From: Plasmodium malariae
Lineage: Eukaryota > Apicomplexa > Aconoidasida > Haemosporida > Plasmodiidae
Reading direction: 5' to 3'
Length of the DNA: 64,000 nt
Assembly: GCF_900090045.1 (NCBI RefSeq)
Contig: NC_041781.1
Span: forward strand, 1,319,501-1,383,500
In this document: positions 13,008 through 24,990 of the stretch, one piece after another
Layout: each line of letters starts with the position of its first letter
Position numbering within the stretch: position 1 is the first letter of the stretch
Notes under the pieces: generated by a model
Database searches by the model: none
Seen by the model: the letters and a program-made list of their open reading frames with translations, nothing else
Told to the model about the DNA's origin: nothing
Program-made: the position numbers and the translations under genes

Positions 13008-13774
13008 TTAAAATTCCATGTCTTTATATTTGCATCGTGTGAGATTATTTTGTTTCATTATATTATATTTTTTTTTTTTTTTTTTTTTATTCTCGTTTTT
13101 TTATCGAAACTTAAGCTGTTATTTGTTATCAATTAATTTTTTTAAACAGTGGCACATAATCCATAATTTGTTCCTCCTTCTTTTGTATAACTTTATACCC
13201 AAATAATAACTTGACCAGTTCGATTAGCATATGTTTTCAAGGAAGTATTTATTCTTTAACATGTAGAATTAATAATAAAATAAGCGCTACGGTAGATCAA
13301 AGGAGAATTATGACAATGCTCAACTGTAGAGCGTTTGTTCGCTTGTCCTTTCGTATGTTTGTTTATTTTTTTATTTTTGTTTTTTTATAACTCCTATTTT
13401 TGCATATGTACCCATTTTTCTACACAAAATGGACAAAAATAAATTTCCAACTTAACATTTTTGCGTACATTTATGTGCAATAAATATATGTATTATGAAA
13501 ACATATCAAAATTAATTTTTTTTATTTTTTTTTTCTCACTGTGCTTTTGTTTGTTGATGAGTCAAAGAAAAAAAAAAAAAAAATCTTCTTTTCATCTTTT
13601 TTTTACCTTTTTTTTACCTTTTCTTTACCTTTTTTTTTCCTTTTTGTTACCTTTTTGTTACCTTTTTGTTACCTTTTTGTTACCTTGTTTTTACCTTTTC
13701 TTTTTCTTTTTCCTTTCCTTCCATTTTGACTGAAATGTTATGCTTTTATTTTATTAAGAAAATACATTACAATC
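13008..13774. other. Spacer upstream of the tubulin acetyltransferase gene
   Basis: No coding signal was seen. Apart from poly-T tracts it holds an 11-bp TTACCTTTTTG-type array (about 13592-13700). Apparent ORFs here are Phe-rich translations of T tracts. Confidence 0.6.
13592..13700. repeat. 11-bp TTACCTTTTTG array
   Basis: About nine copies of an 11-base unit with slight variation, just upstream of the predicted start at 13775. Confidence 0.7.
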
Positions 13775-15751
13775 ATGAAATGTGTTCCTAGTAACAAACC
13801 TCCTGGAGAAATAAAACAACTTCAAATTAAAAAATTTACACGGGATGATTTGCTTTGTTTGAGGAATTCTGATATCAGCTCATGTATAATTTAAATTCGA
13901 GGAATTACTTTTTTCAGAAATTTCACTGTTTCTTATTGTTAAGCAAAATTTATCTGTTTCTTTTTTTTTTTTTTTTTTTCGCAAGTCCGAAGGTTAGAAA
14001 ATGACGTTCACAAAATAAGCCACCTGTCCAGCAAGGTAACAAAAAAAAAAAAAAAAAAAAAAAGAGGTACGAGGAAACGGGTCCATTGAACGTTGATATT
14101 TTTAATGAGTAATAATATGATTCGTTAAAAGGAGGTACATATGCATATACCTGTATACCTATACATATACAAATACATGTACACATATACATAAATACAA
14201 CATGTGTGTGTGCCTATGTTAATCCCTGTTTATGTTTCCTTCACTTCAACGTGCGAATAAAAATTTCATGATTTGCATTCTCGTTTAAACTTTTCCTCTT
14301 TTGTAACTTTAAAGGATCAAAAATTATATGGGGTTTTAACTTCATTGGTGAACATAATGGACAACGATTACAAACTATACGTAAGTCAAAAATGTGCGCT
14401 TGTTTTCACTCATGCGTGTAAGCGTATGTATACAGATGTGTATATGTGTGTCTGATCATTCGATTATATATGTGTATGCGTACCTTTCCATATAGTGCCT
14501 GACACACCAAAATAATCTAATAGGAATATTAAAAGTAACGAATAACAAAATTGCCCTTTTTTTTTTTTTTTTCTTTTATTTTTCACTGGAGTTTTAGATT
14601 AATATTATATGCATATTACTACTTTTTTGTTCTCCCGTAGATAGGCACGAAAAACCTGTATCTATATGACAAAAAAAAGCTACATTATCGAAGTTGCACG
14701 TGTGTATTAGGTTGTTAAATGAGTGCACATTTATAAGCTCATATTTACTCGTTCATTCGTTTGTTCATTCGTTTGTTCATTCGTTTGTTCATTCGTTTGC
14801 TCATTCGTTTGTTCATTCGTTTGTTCATTCGTTTGTTCATTCGGTTGCTCATTCGTTTGTTCATTCGTTTGTTCATTCATTCATTTATTTACTTTATTTA
14901 TTTGTTTTATTTATTTGTTTTTTCCACATGGGAGGAACCCCAATTCAACATGGTAACGCTGCAAATTTTCTGTTCGTTCCCTTTGTAGATTTTTACATAA
15001 TGAAAGATTTTCAAAAAAGGGGCCTTGGAATTGTTATAAAGAAATATTATGGAAAAATGGGGAAAATACAAAATGCAAAAACGATAAAACGACAAAGCTA
15101 TGACGATAAAGCTATAATGACAAAGCGATTACAACAAAGCGATTACGACAAAACGATAAAGTGCAAAATTATATACCCAGATATACTAATTTTGCAGTTA
15201 ACTTATATAAAAGTACATGCGCATGTTAATGATATTATTCCTGTGGTTTACATTTTTTAGGAGCTTTTTAATTGTATGTTAAGAGACAACACAATATCGC
15301 CTTCAAACTTATGGTAAACACGCACACACAGGCAAAGACGCTTGGACCATAAAAAAAAAAAATAAAAAAAAAAAAAATACTTTTTATTTAAAATTTCGTG
15401 TTGCTTTTTTTTTTTTTTTTTTCCTTTACTTTCTCCATTCTGTTTAAATTAAATGAATTGATAAAGTGCTACTTAAATATGAAACCTCATTTTCCTTTTT
15501 TCTTTTTACTAATTCAGCTACGACAATCCATCTTACAAGATGCAAAATTTTCTCAAAAAATATTTCGCCCCATGCAATTTAATTAAGCAGGTGTTTCTCC
15601 TCATTTACCTTATCATTATTCTAATAATCATTTTTTATAAAAATAAGAAATATTAAAAAAGATTACTTTTTACTAATTTTAATGTTTATGCTTTTTTTCT
15701 TTCTTTTTTAAGCCCAATAATTTTGTTACCTTTGATAATTACTTTGTTTGA
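13775..15751 (+). CDS. ATAT1: Alpha-tubulin N-acetyltransferase-like protein (ATAT1/MEC-17 family), nine exons
   Basis: Exons: 13775-13883, 13986-14035, 14315-14380, 14496-14534, 14641-14710, 14989-15032, 15261-15313, 15518-15590 and 15713-15751. All phases join and give 180 residues, about the size of the human catalytic domain. The family transfers acetyl from acetyl-CoA to Lys40 of alpha-tubulin inside microtubules. Family matches: LIGILK before a beta hairpin, CTCVLDFY (residues 107-114, human PLCILDFY), the acetyl-CoA loop DFQKRGLGIELF (118-129, fitting Q/R-x-x-G-x-G), CYDNPS (144-149, human AIDRPS), then FLKKYF and PNNFVTFDNYF (human VNNFVIFEGFF). The catalytic Asp is kept as Asp146. 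The neighbouring human Arg158 is Asn147. Donors after exon 5 (GTTGTT) and exon 6 (GTTATA) are weak but required by homology. There is no long C-terminal tail. Confidence 0.85.
14749..14886. repeat. 12-bp TTCGTTTGTTCA array inside an intron
   Basis: About eleven copies of a 12-base unit in intron 5 of the tubulin acetyltransferase gene. Its length keeps three forward frames open and produces misleading Ser/Phe/Val/His ORFs that run into exon 6. Confidence 0.85.
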
Positions 15752-15915
15752 TGAAAAGCTTACTTGATAAAAGCTTAATTCGATGGAAGCTTTATTCGAT
15801 TAATACCCTGTCCAAGTAATAACATAATAAAGATTAAAATATGCGAAAATATGTATAAGCAAAAATTGGGAATATTTTATAAAATGAAAAAGATATGAAA
15901 TTTGCAAATGGACGG

Positions 15916-15949
<34 letters not shown>

Positions 15950-16687
15950 CAACATCAGAAATAGCTTAAAAAGGTACGAGTAAAAAATATAGAAAATTTA
16001 GAGAACATAATTTTGTCAATTGTGCAAATAAATAGTATTCATAATTTTTATAAGGATTATTATAATCTCATTAAATTCTTCCACTTTGGGGTTTGCTAAA
16101 GTTTAATTAGTGAAATGTCGTAAGACATATATAATGAGCTATATATATATATATATATATGTACATTTAGAAAACGGAAGAAATTATTTTTTTTTTTTTC
16201 GAATTTTTCTTTTAACTATCCTTTTGTCTATATATATATTTATAACTAAATCTGAAGTTTAAATATTTCACTGCTTCCTTATTTTGGCTGAGTAAGACCG
16301 AAATAAACTCGCACGATTTTATATCCTTTTTTTCCTTTCGTTTCTTCGTTTTTGTCTTCGTACCCTTTTGTCGTCCTACCCTTTTGACATGTTCATGCAT
16401 TGTTGTTTGCTCTTCATTTTATATTCTCCTTATTTTAAGACAGTTTTATATTTGTCTATAATTTTCTCGTTACATTATTTTCTGGATTGTACATAGATGA
16501 ACATTGAGATTAGAGCTGTCAACTACTTACTGCTTAGTCATTTGAACTCCTTAAACGTGTAAAATTATTGAATAATACGTACCGTTTTCAAATAATACCA
16601 AATTATTTATGCATACATATATACGTACCCACAAGAACATTTGAGAAAATCATATTATATGATAAAACAAAAAAAAAAAAAAAAAAA
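15752..16687. other. Spacer between two nine-exon genes
   Basis: No gene was supported. An ATG overlaps the preceding stop (TGATG, 15749-15753) and opens a 22-codon frame with several AAGCTT palindromes, most likely 3' UTR. Another 21-codon frame (ATG at 16498) could be an upstream ORF of the next gene. The rest is A/T tracts and one (TA)n run at about 16139-16160. Confidence 0.55.
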
Positions 16688-17716
16688 ATGGACAGAAAAG
16701 AAAACAAAGCATTTACCACTGATAAAGCAAATAATCTGTCTACGCATCAGAAATTTGTAAAAGAGAAAAAACAAAAAAAAAAGAAAAAGAATTTATGACG
16801 CATGTACATATGTAAAATATATATATACATATATGTATGTATAAGAATTTCCACCATAATGCAACTTATTTTTCCTATGATTTTTTTTTTTTTTTTTACC
16901 ATAAACAAGGATCAACTAATAGATGAATACTACTCCAACTTAAAAGATGAAAAAACAGAAATAAAAGTTGAGATAAATACTAAAACAGGAGATCACGTAT
17001 TCAAGTCGGTGGAAAGAAATAAAGCTGATTACGCGGTTAAAAACATTAAAACGAGATAATTTTTATATTTCATAAAAATAAAATCTTAGTGCTTATATAA
17101 CTAAAAGAAATCTTTCTTTTTTTATTTTTTTTCCATATTTTCTAAAGAGATTTGATGAGAACGATGAGCCACCTATCTTCTCCGATTTAGTTGAAAATGG
17201 TAAGCTTTGTTCTGAAAAATTTTCCTTTAATTTTTCCCTTACTTTCCAGTTCTTCCTTTCTTTTTTATTTGTGTACAATATTTTCCTAATTTGTATATGT
17301 TCTTTAAATAGAGAAGAAATTCGGAACAGTAAAGATCATCAACCCCTTGCCCAAAGTTGAAAGAGTAAAAATTTAATCTTCCTTATCTTACCAAAAAGAA
17401 AAAATAAAAGAAAAAATAGAGAAAAATATTGCAAAATATGGCAGAAAATGTCAAAGTCAGGAAAATCATGAAAAAATCTAGAAAATTATGACAAAATCTG
17501 AAAAAGCTAAACATTACACTAAATAAAACATACTTACCCTTTTTAGAGAGATGAACTAAAAGATAGCTACATGCATTGGCTGAAAACAGAAAAGTTAATG
17601 GTACTCAAAATTTTGTTAACTCATCACATTTACAAATTTAATCCTCTGCATTTCGTAAATTTTATTTAATTTTATTTTATTATATTTTCTTTCTTTTTGT
17701 TTTTTTCTTTCTTTTT

Positions 17717-17767
<51 letters not shown>

Positions 17768-18650
17768 TTTTTATTTTTTTGTTTTTTTTATTTTTTCCCC
17801 TTTGTATATAGAGACCAAATGAACGAAGGCTCGAACATGAGCACATGCAACAAAAATACTTGGAAGTAAAAGAGGACAATGATAAAAAAATAATTTACCT
17901 ATATACGGAAATGCTATAAATACGTCGTACATACATACATGCACAAATTCATGTATTTATTTGACGCCCCATTACCTCCTTCCCCCCACTGTAGACCTTA
18001 AAATTATCGGAAGACATAAAAAAAGACGTAAAGCTCGCAAGAGTAATAAAATCGCATTATCCTAGAGGAATAGTTGGTTTTTCAAAAATTTTCAAATGAA
18101 TGATTAAATAGGCAACTGTAGGTAGATAGGGCATACAAGACAAGACAAAATTGTACAAGTAGACAATACTTGCTTAAACAGTATACTCATACTTAGTAGA
18201 GTGCGAATAGGCAAAAGCGAAATTAAACAAGATGATAGAAAACAGTATCATAAATTGTATAAAAAGGGATATATATATATAAATATAAGTTCATATACGC
18301 AGTAATGTATGCAATGATATATGCCCTATTGTGTACATTTACATATAAAGGAGTAACTTGGTTATAATTTTCTTTTTATTTTATTTTTTTATCAAAATAA
18401 GGTGTTGATTCCATATACAGTGAAAACACTGTGTTGTATAAGGAGAAATACGACGAAATGACGAATAAACGAGAAATTAAAGAGAGGAAATTAAAAGAAA
18501 GAGGAGAAGGTACATTATGTTAAACCACAATTTCCATGAAAACTCAAAATTTTATTTCCCTCCATCTTTCTTACATCCTTTTTTGCAGTTCTAGAAAAGT
18601 ATAACAATAAAAATGGCAACTTCCTAACTTTTGAAACGGAAAATAAATAA
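16688..18650 (+). CDS. Conserved protein of unknown function, nine small exons
   Basis: Exons: 16688-16756, 16910-17035, 17148-17199, 17312-17364, 17547-17600, 17812-17865, 17995-18076, 18402-18509 and 18589-18650. Phases agree at every junction and give 219 residues. I do not recognise the family. The protein is charged and largely helical, with no signal peptide or membrane segment. It contains short conserved-looking motifs such as INPLPKVER, a tryptophan helix (DSYMHWLKTEKLMRPNE), SHYPRGIVG and ENTVLYKEKYDEM. Such motifs recall small microtubule- or axoneme-associated proteins, but that is only an impression. The exon 2 end is the least certain point: the frame stays open for eight codons past the GTTAAA donor chosen at 17036. 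Confidence 0.7.
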
Positions 18651-18787
18651 TTTTTTTTTTTTTTTTTGGAACCCTCAAAATGTTTCTACAAGGATCTTCC
18701 TCGGATTTTAGCTTAGCACTGCGCATGCTGTACATCCATGCAAATATGCATAAATATACACATACCTACATAATACATGCGTACTTG

Positions 18788-18821
<34 letters not shown>

Positions 18822-19239
18822 CGGCAAGATACATATGTACATACAGGAACGCACACAAATTAGATGCAATGGAAAATCTGTATTTGATATTTTGGAATTA
18901 CTCAAAAAAAAAATTAATTTTATAAATTACATTCTTTACAATTTACACTTAATTGTGCTTTAATTTTTTTTTTTTTTTATTCGACAATATGGGAAAAAGG
19001 GATGGAATAAAAAAAAAAAAATAAAAAAAAATAAAAAATTAATAATAATAGTAATAATAATAACAATAGAAATAACAATAGTCATAATAACAGTAATAAC
19101 AATAATAATAAAAACAATAAACAGTCGTGAAACAATAAAAAAATAAAACAATCATGTGCTCTTCGGTTTTTATACTATGACTAAATTAAGCACATATGAA
19201 TTAAAATTTTGCAAATAAAATGAAAAAACAAAATAATAC

Positions 19240-19270
<31 letters not shown>

Positions 19271-19823
19271 ATAAAATAAAATAAAATACCTACTAGTAGA
19301 AGTAGTAGTACTACTGCTAGTAATAACAATAACAGCTATCCATTTGATCATTATACTTCCAGGGTAATGCCACACGATATACCGCTGTATGTATGTATTT
19401 TACTGTATACGAGTTCGTTATTTACGTAGACCGGTTCACCTGCACAAATTTAAATGCTTCTTAACATGAAGCTAGACAAGCGTAGTACAGTGTACTCTCT
19501 ATTAAAAAAAAATAAACGAATACTAAAACAAATAAATTTTTTATCATAAATTATTTTTTTTTGGAACATTTCGCGTGTTTGCTCATACCATATATATATA
19601 TATCAGCTAAAAATGGTTGTGACCTATTAGAAACAACTAGGGGGCATGAATAATATTAAGAGCATACACGCATGCTTCTATTTTAGGTTCTGTCCATCTG
19701 GTTAATCGGTTAGTCGGTTAGTCAGTTAGTCGGTTAGTCGGTTAGTCCATTTGGTTGGTCCTTATGGTGTTCCCATTTGGTTTTCTTATCTGATTAGCCC
19801 ATTTTATTTGGCCCACTTTAATA
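18651..19823. other. Convergent spacer
   Basis: Lies between two gene 3' ends. It holds (TA)n at about 18793-18821, long poly-A runs, a run of TAATAA/CAATAA triplets (about 19037-19125) and an 8-bp GGTTAGTC array at about 19698-19750. No gene or RNA was recognised. Confidence 0.6.
19698..19750. repeat. 8-bp GGTTAGTC array
   Basis: About six copies of an 8-base unit close to the stop codon of the minus-strand membrane protein gene. Confidence 0.75.
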
Positions 19824-20846
19824 TTACCCCATTTGATATGAACTATTTTGGGTGGGTAATTTATTCGGGTCGTGGTATGCCAAATTGCCATTACAGCAAG
19901 GGCAGTTCGTTGCATTTCCATATAAAATTTTGCCATTATTCGGACCTTCAGTAGATACATATACGTCGTTTCTTCCTATATTAGCATTATAATTATGTGA
20001 AAGATAGTTGGAAGAGTTGGCCCACGGATAGGAATACTGCTTGTTATACATATTTACATTATTGGCATTATTATAATCAATGTTATCATCTAGGGGTATA
20101 TTATTCTTCAGCGTTTGATTACTCCCTTGGATATTTACATTATGATCAGGTTTAATGTTGTAGTGGTTAAAAGGCACATAAGATTGTACATCATAAATAA
20201 TGGAAGGATTCACAATTATATTTCTTTCATCATCTTTCTGAATTATTGGAATGGACATTTTTTTTAAAACATACCCCTCTATAGTTTTAGTCGATTGTTT
20301 TTTGTGTTGTATATTACTACCTTTATTGGCTTGAGTTGTATGTTCTTGATTCGGAAGGTTACTACTTATGGGTAAAGTTTTCTGTTTTAATGATGCACCA
20401 TCCTTAGATGAACCCATTTCACATGTTTGTAATTTTGTAATTTGTGCTTTAACCGCATTTAATTTTTCCTTTTTTTTTTTCTTAATGTTTTTTATATGCA
20501 GATAATAAAATATAATGAAATCAATTGTAGCAAATAATCGCATCATTAAAAAGACTTTAGTAAACTCATCATCCATTAAAGGTACAAGTATCGAATTTGT
20601 ATATTCATGAATTTCTACCAATGATGTAATAAAAACTAGAAAAACACAAAAGTACATCAATCCACTGGATGATAAAAATAACGATAACACTGTAGCAATT
20701 AATAGCGTGCAAAACATTATGTAATCTAATTTTTTTGCATATACATAAGCCATCTGAAAAACGTATGTACCAAAATAAAATAAACAGCACAGGTAAAACA
20801 TTTTAGAGATTATGAAATTCGAACATATATCTTTCCTTTCCTCCAT
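19824..20846 (-). CDS. Multi-spanning membrane protein of unknown function
   Basis: A single exon of 340 residues on the minus strand. The first 130 residues hold about four hydrophobic helices: near residues 15-35 (MFYLCCLFYFGTYVF), 43-63, 65-85 (two adjoining segments) and 100-120 (RLFATIDFIIFYYLHI). They are followed at once by a strongly basic stretch (KNIKKKKKEKLN), which by the positive-inside rule puts the long tail in the cytosol. The remaining 210 residues are hydrophilic and Asn-rich, with a Cys cluster (NCPCCNG) near the end. There is no obvious cleavable signal peptide. I do not recognise a transporter or enzyme motif. It is divergent from RRP8 across a 4.1-kb spacer. Confidence 0.8.
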   Translation of the reverse strand: MEERKDICSNFIISKMFYLCCLFYFGTYVFQMAYVYAKKLDYIMFCTLLIATVLSLFLSSSGLMYFCVFLVFITSLVEIHEYTNSILVPLMDDEFTKVFLMMRLFATIDFIIFYYLHIKNIKKKKKEKLNAVKAQITKLQTCEMGSSKDGASLKQKTLPISSNLPNQEHTTQANKGSNIQHKKQSTKTIEGYVLKKMSIPIIQKDDERNIIVNPSIIYDVQSYVPFNHYNIKPDHNVNIQGSNQTLKNNIPLDDNIDYNNANNVNMYNKQYSYPWANSSNYLSHNYNANIGRNDVYVSTEGPNNGKILYGNATNCPCCNGNLAYHDPNKLPTQNSSYQMG

Positions 20847-21145
20847 TTTTGCTCTTGTAAGGCCACAGGTAGAAAAAGTGAAGAAGTATGTACGTGTGTA
20901 AGGGGGTATAAATATATGTACGTTGGAGGAGGTATATATATATATATATATATGTATATATTTTTGTATAAATATATGTATATATTTATATTTATGTGGA
21001 GGAAATTCTAAAAAAATTATGCTCTTTCCAAGAACGCGTATAATATAACGTTCGGTGCACGGATAAATTGTTAGACTGTATATAGGGCACTCATTAAAGA
21101 TATTATTTTTATTCTTTCGAGCACTTTGATTTAAAAGTATGTTTT

Positions 21146-21270
21146 TCGGTTTTGTTTCGTTATGTTTTGTGTTGTTTCGTTATGTTTTGTGTTGTTTCGT
21201 TATGTTTTGTGTTGTTTCGTTATGTTTTGTGTTGTTTCGTTATGTTTTGTGTTGTTTCGTTATGTATTGT
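21146..21270. repeat. 20-bp minisatellite
   Basis: About six copies of TTTCGTTATGTTTTGTGTTG. The overlapping 62- and 70-codon ORFs are repeat translation (FVMFCVV-type). Confidence 0.85.
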
Positions 21271-21652
21271 TTTGTTTCGTTACGTATAGTTTCGTTTTAT
21301 TTGATTACGTTTTGGTTCGCGCTTTAGCAAACGTATGCATGTATATATATTTTCATATATTTATATGCTCATAAATTTTGTGCAGTTATATTATTAGTGC
21401 CTATTTTATGGTGATAATTTTAAGTACCTCCCTTACTCATGCAAACACACAGAGAAATATTTGAGCAGTTTAAGCGAAAAAAACAATAATAGAGAAAAAT
21501 TAATATTGAAAAAAAAAAAAAAAAAATTACAATTCACATTTCACTTTTTTCATTTTTTCCTATATGTTTAATGGATCACGTAAAACACAATTTTATGCAT
21601 TTTTTTATATATCCTTTTTTACAAATTTTGTAGTTCATATTATGTTGTTTAT

Positions 21653-21790
21653 TTATTTTCCTTATTTATTTTGTTTATTTATTTTGTTTATATATTTTGT
21701 TTATTTATTTTGTTTATTTATTTTGTTTATTTATTTTGTTTATATATTTTGTTTATATATTTTGTTTATATATTTTGTTTATTTATTTTA
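21653..21790. repeat. 12-bp TTTGTTTATTTA array
   Basis: About eleven copies, some with TATATA in place of TATTTA. It gives a false FVYLFCLFI ORF. Confidence 0.8.
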
Positions 21791-22764
21791 ATTTTATTTT
21801 TATTTTATTTTTATTTATTTTTTTTTTTTAAGCCTCAATAATAATTTAACATGTAAGCATGCATTTTAATAAAATTGTCTAAAATTTATGAACAGTTCAT
21901 AAAAAAAAAAAAAAATTAAAAAGACCATTAAATTTGGTATAGTATACAATGTAGTAGGGGAAATAGAAAAATGTTAAAAAATATTCATACGAATTTATAT
22001 ATCTAAATTTATATATCTATATTTATATATCTATATATACATCTATATTTATGTATCTATATCTATATCTATATATATATATATATATATATATGTACAA
22101 ATATTTAGTTGCATTTAGAAAAACTCGATTTTTTTTAATAGCGCCAGCCCCTTTCAACCCCATGCCCACTTACATAATTGTATATTCTTCTCCCTCTTCT
22201 TTACTTTTAGTTTGTGCATAAGCATGCTTTTGAAAATATAGAGAACGTGTACAATTTTTTTTTTAAATATTGAAAAGTTAAATTAACATAGGAATGCACG
22301 ATTCCAGGAATATGTTTTCCTTTTCATCAGTATTTGCCGATGCTCTTACTTATACACGTGTAGGTATATATACATACAAACATACATATACACATATACG
22401 CATATTTGTACTTGTATGTATATGCATACATTGTGGATTTCAAAAAGTTAAAGGAACTATGTGCTTCCTTTTGTTCTACTCATGCGCAATCGAAACATTT
22501 CTCTATCGAAATGCCCGGATCATCATATTTTGAGGTATGCATTTTTTTTTAACGTTGTTCATAAACCCTTTTTACGTGCATTACTCTGCAAACAAAAGAA
22601 TTTTAAAAATTTACTGTTTCCATGAATTACCAATGCTGCGATATGTTCAAAATTGTTAACAACTATAGATGCTTTTTGTTTAAATTTTTTGCTCATTTTA
22701 TTTCAAAAAAAAAAAAATTGAATTAAAAAAAATAAAAAAAAATTAGGAAAAAAATAGGAAAAAT

Positions 22765-23095
22765 ATATGTACAAAATAGGAAAATATGAACAAAATAGGA
22801 AAAAAACATGAACACAAAATAGGAAAAAAACATGAACAAAATAGGAAAAAAACATGAACAAAATAGGAAAAAAATATGAACAAAATAGGAAAAAAATATG
22901 AACAAAATAGGAAAAAAATATGAACAAAATAGGAAAAAAATATGAACAAAATAGGAAAAAAATATGAACAAAATAGGAAAAAAATATGAACAAAATAGGA
23001 AAAAAACATGAACAAAAAATAGGAAAAAAACATGAACAAAATATGATCAAAATGGGAAAAAAACATGAACAAAATATGATCAAAATGGGAAAAAA
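22765..23095. repeat. 22-bp minisatellite
   Basis: About fourteen copies of a 22-base unit built on AACAAAATAGGAAAAAAATA, with CAT/TAT variants and some 24- to 30-base copies. The minus-strand Phe/Ser/Cys ORFs across it (126, 82 and 131 codons) are artefacts. Confidence 0.85.
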
Positions 23096-24065
23096 AAATG
23101 AAAAAAAAATTCTCCTTTTCCAAAAGTCTAATTCTCATTATGCTGTTTTACAAAGTTTTTAATTTTTTTTAATTTATTTTTCAAGCAAACGAAAATGTTT
23201 AGTTCTTAGAGTTTACATATTTATAGTATCACGCCGTTCACTGTCATTTCATCCAATTATTAATTTTGTGATGATACAGTACTTCGAATACTTAAGATAA
23301 TATGTTCATACTTAAAAAATATAACTGGAAAAAATTTTATTTTAAGCATGTATCAGTTGTGCAGTTTGTTCCATAACAATAGGTTGCAGCTTATGGTTAA
23401 GTAAGGACAGCATACATATATATATATATATATATATATGGAAGTGTTCATGTACGTGCGTGCAAATATATATATTTATGTACATACATGTGTATGTAAA
23501 GGGAAGAACATGAATGAAAATTAGAGAGGCGGTTGGTCAAGCCCACCTTTTCAACAGGTAAAAACATTTTTAATTATATAAGAACACATTACATTTAATA
23601 AATTTAAATGAAAGGTAAAAAATTATATTAACCATTAGTTTGTACTAAAAAGACATTGTTTTTTTTTACACATCTTCCTTTTTGAATAGCATCGTAAAAA
23701 TATCATTTCTTTTTATTTTAATTTTATTACACCCCTTTTCTAATTCGTTTACACATTTTACAAAGAGGTGAAACTAAAAGGGAGATAAGCATTACACACA
23801 TATGTAGCTAAGAAATGGCTAATTAAATGACTAAAAAAAAGAATAAATGCATGAAGAAATAAATAACAAAATAAACAGCGAGCAAATTTTTTTTTAAAAA
23901 CAAAATAAAAGCATACACTTATGCACATAATTTTTAAACGTACAAGAATTATTATTTTAATAATTGTTCTCATAATTTGAAGGAAAAAAACAAGAGTATA
24001 TATAGAGAAATCATGGTGGACTGAAAATGAAAAAGCATTTTCTTATAATTTAACCCTGGGTCTAT

Positions 24066-24098
<33 letters not shown>

Positions 24099-24668
24099 TA
24101 AAATATACCTTTCTTATCAAAGGAATAAAAAAAAAAATTTAAATACAACTATTGTAGAAAATAAAAATTAGGAAAATATGGTTATTCGTATTACTTTCAT
24201 TTTTGTTAAAAACGATATAATATACTTTATGGGTAATAATGATCTATTCAATAATCATTCAGGATAATACAACAGTATAATTAAAAATTATGATTTATTA
24301 ATTGATAGGTAAAAAAATTGATTATATATCTGTTTTGGGAAGAGGGGAAAAAAAGAAATTTTCTTTGTAAATAAATAAAGCACTTTTTTTCTCTGTTTTG
24401 TAAATAATTAAGCATTTTTTTTTCTCTTTTCTGTAAATAACTTTGCGATTTTTTTCTCTTTTCTGTAAATAACTTTGCAATTTTTTTCTCTTTTCTATAA
24501 ATAAATAAAGCAGTATTTTTTTCTTTTTTGTAAAAATTAAGCACTTTTGTTCTCTTTTTTGTAAGTATTTACAACATATCTTTTTTCAATTTTCTGAAAT
24601 TAAAATGATTTTATTAAGCAAAGAACAAAAAAAAAAAAAATAGAACAACATGAACTACAGAGTGAAAC

Positions 24669-24705
<37 letters not shown>

Positions 24706-24990
24706 CTTCACTCATTACATCATATCCGATATGGTATAATACTAAGTACCGTAAGTAAAAAAAAAAAAAAAAAAAAAAGAGAAGCGAAGCGAAATATAAT
24801 ATATAATATAATGTCAAAAGAGAAAAAGAACGGTGATAAAAAAAAAAAAAGAATTAGTTAAAAATAGTAACAGATAAATGAAAAAAAAAAAAAAAAAAAG
24901 GAGCAGTTAAACGAATAGCACAATAAATAAAAATTTTTAGTTTTAATAACACAACAAATGCTTGCCTTGTACCTAGTGAAAATTTGAAAG

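Larger units (their letters stand above)
20847..24990. other. Long divergent spacer with several arrays
   Basis: 4.1 kb between divergently oriented genes, so it probably contains both promoters. It holds (TA)n runs (20935-20952, 22072-22093, 23416-23438), a 20-bp array (21146-21270), a TTTATTTATTTTG array (21653-21790), a 22-bp array (22765-23095) and a TTTTTTTCTCTTTTCTGTAAA-type array (about 24360-24560). A GC-richer stretch at 22190-22535 with a good acceptor-like tract may hide short exons and is treated as a finding. Confidence 0.55.

Noticed and set aside
14694..15260. 188-codon ORF over the tubulin acetyltransferase region
   Set aside because: It reads through two introns including a 12-bp array; only 14989-15032 within it is coding, as exon 6.
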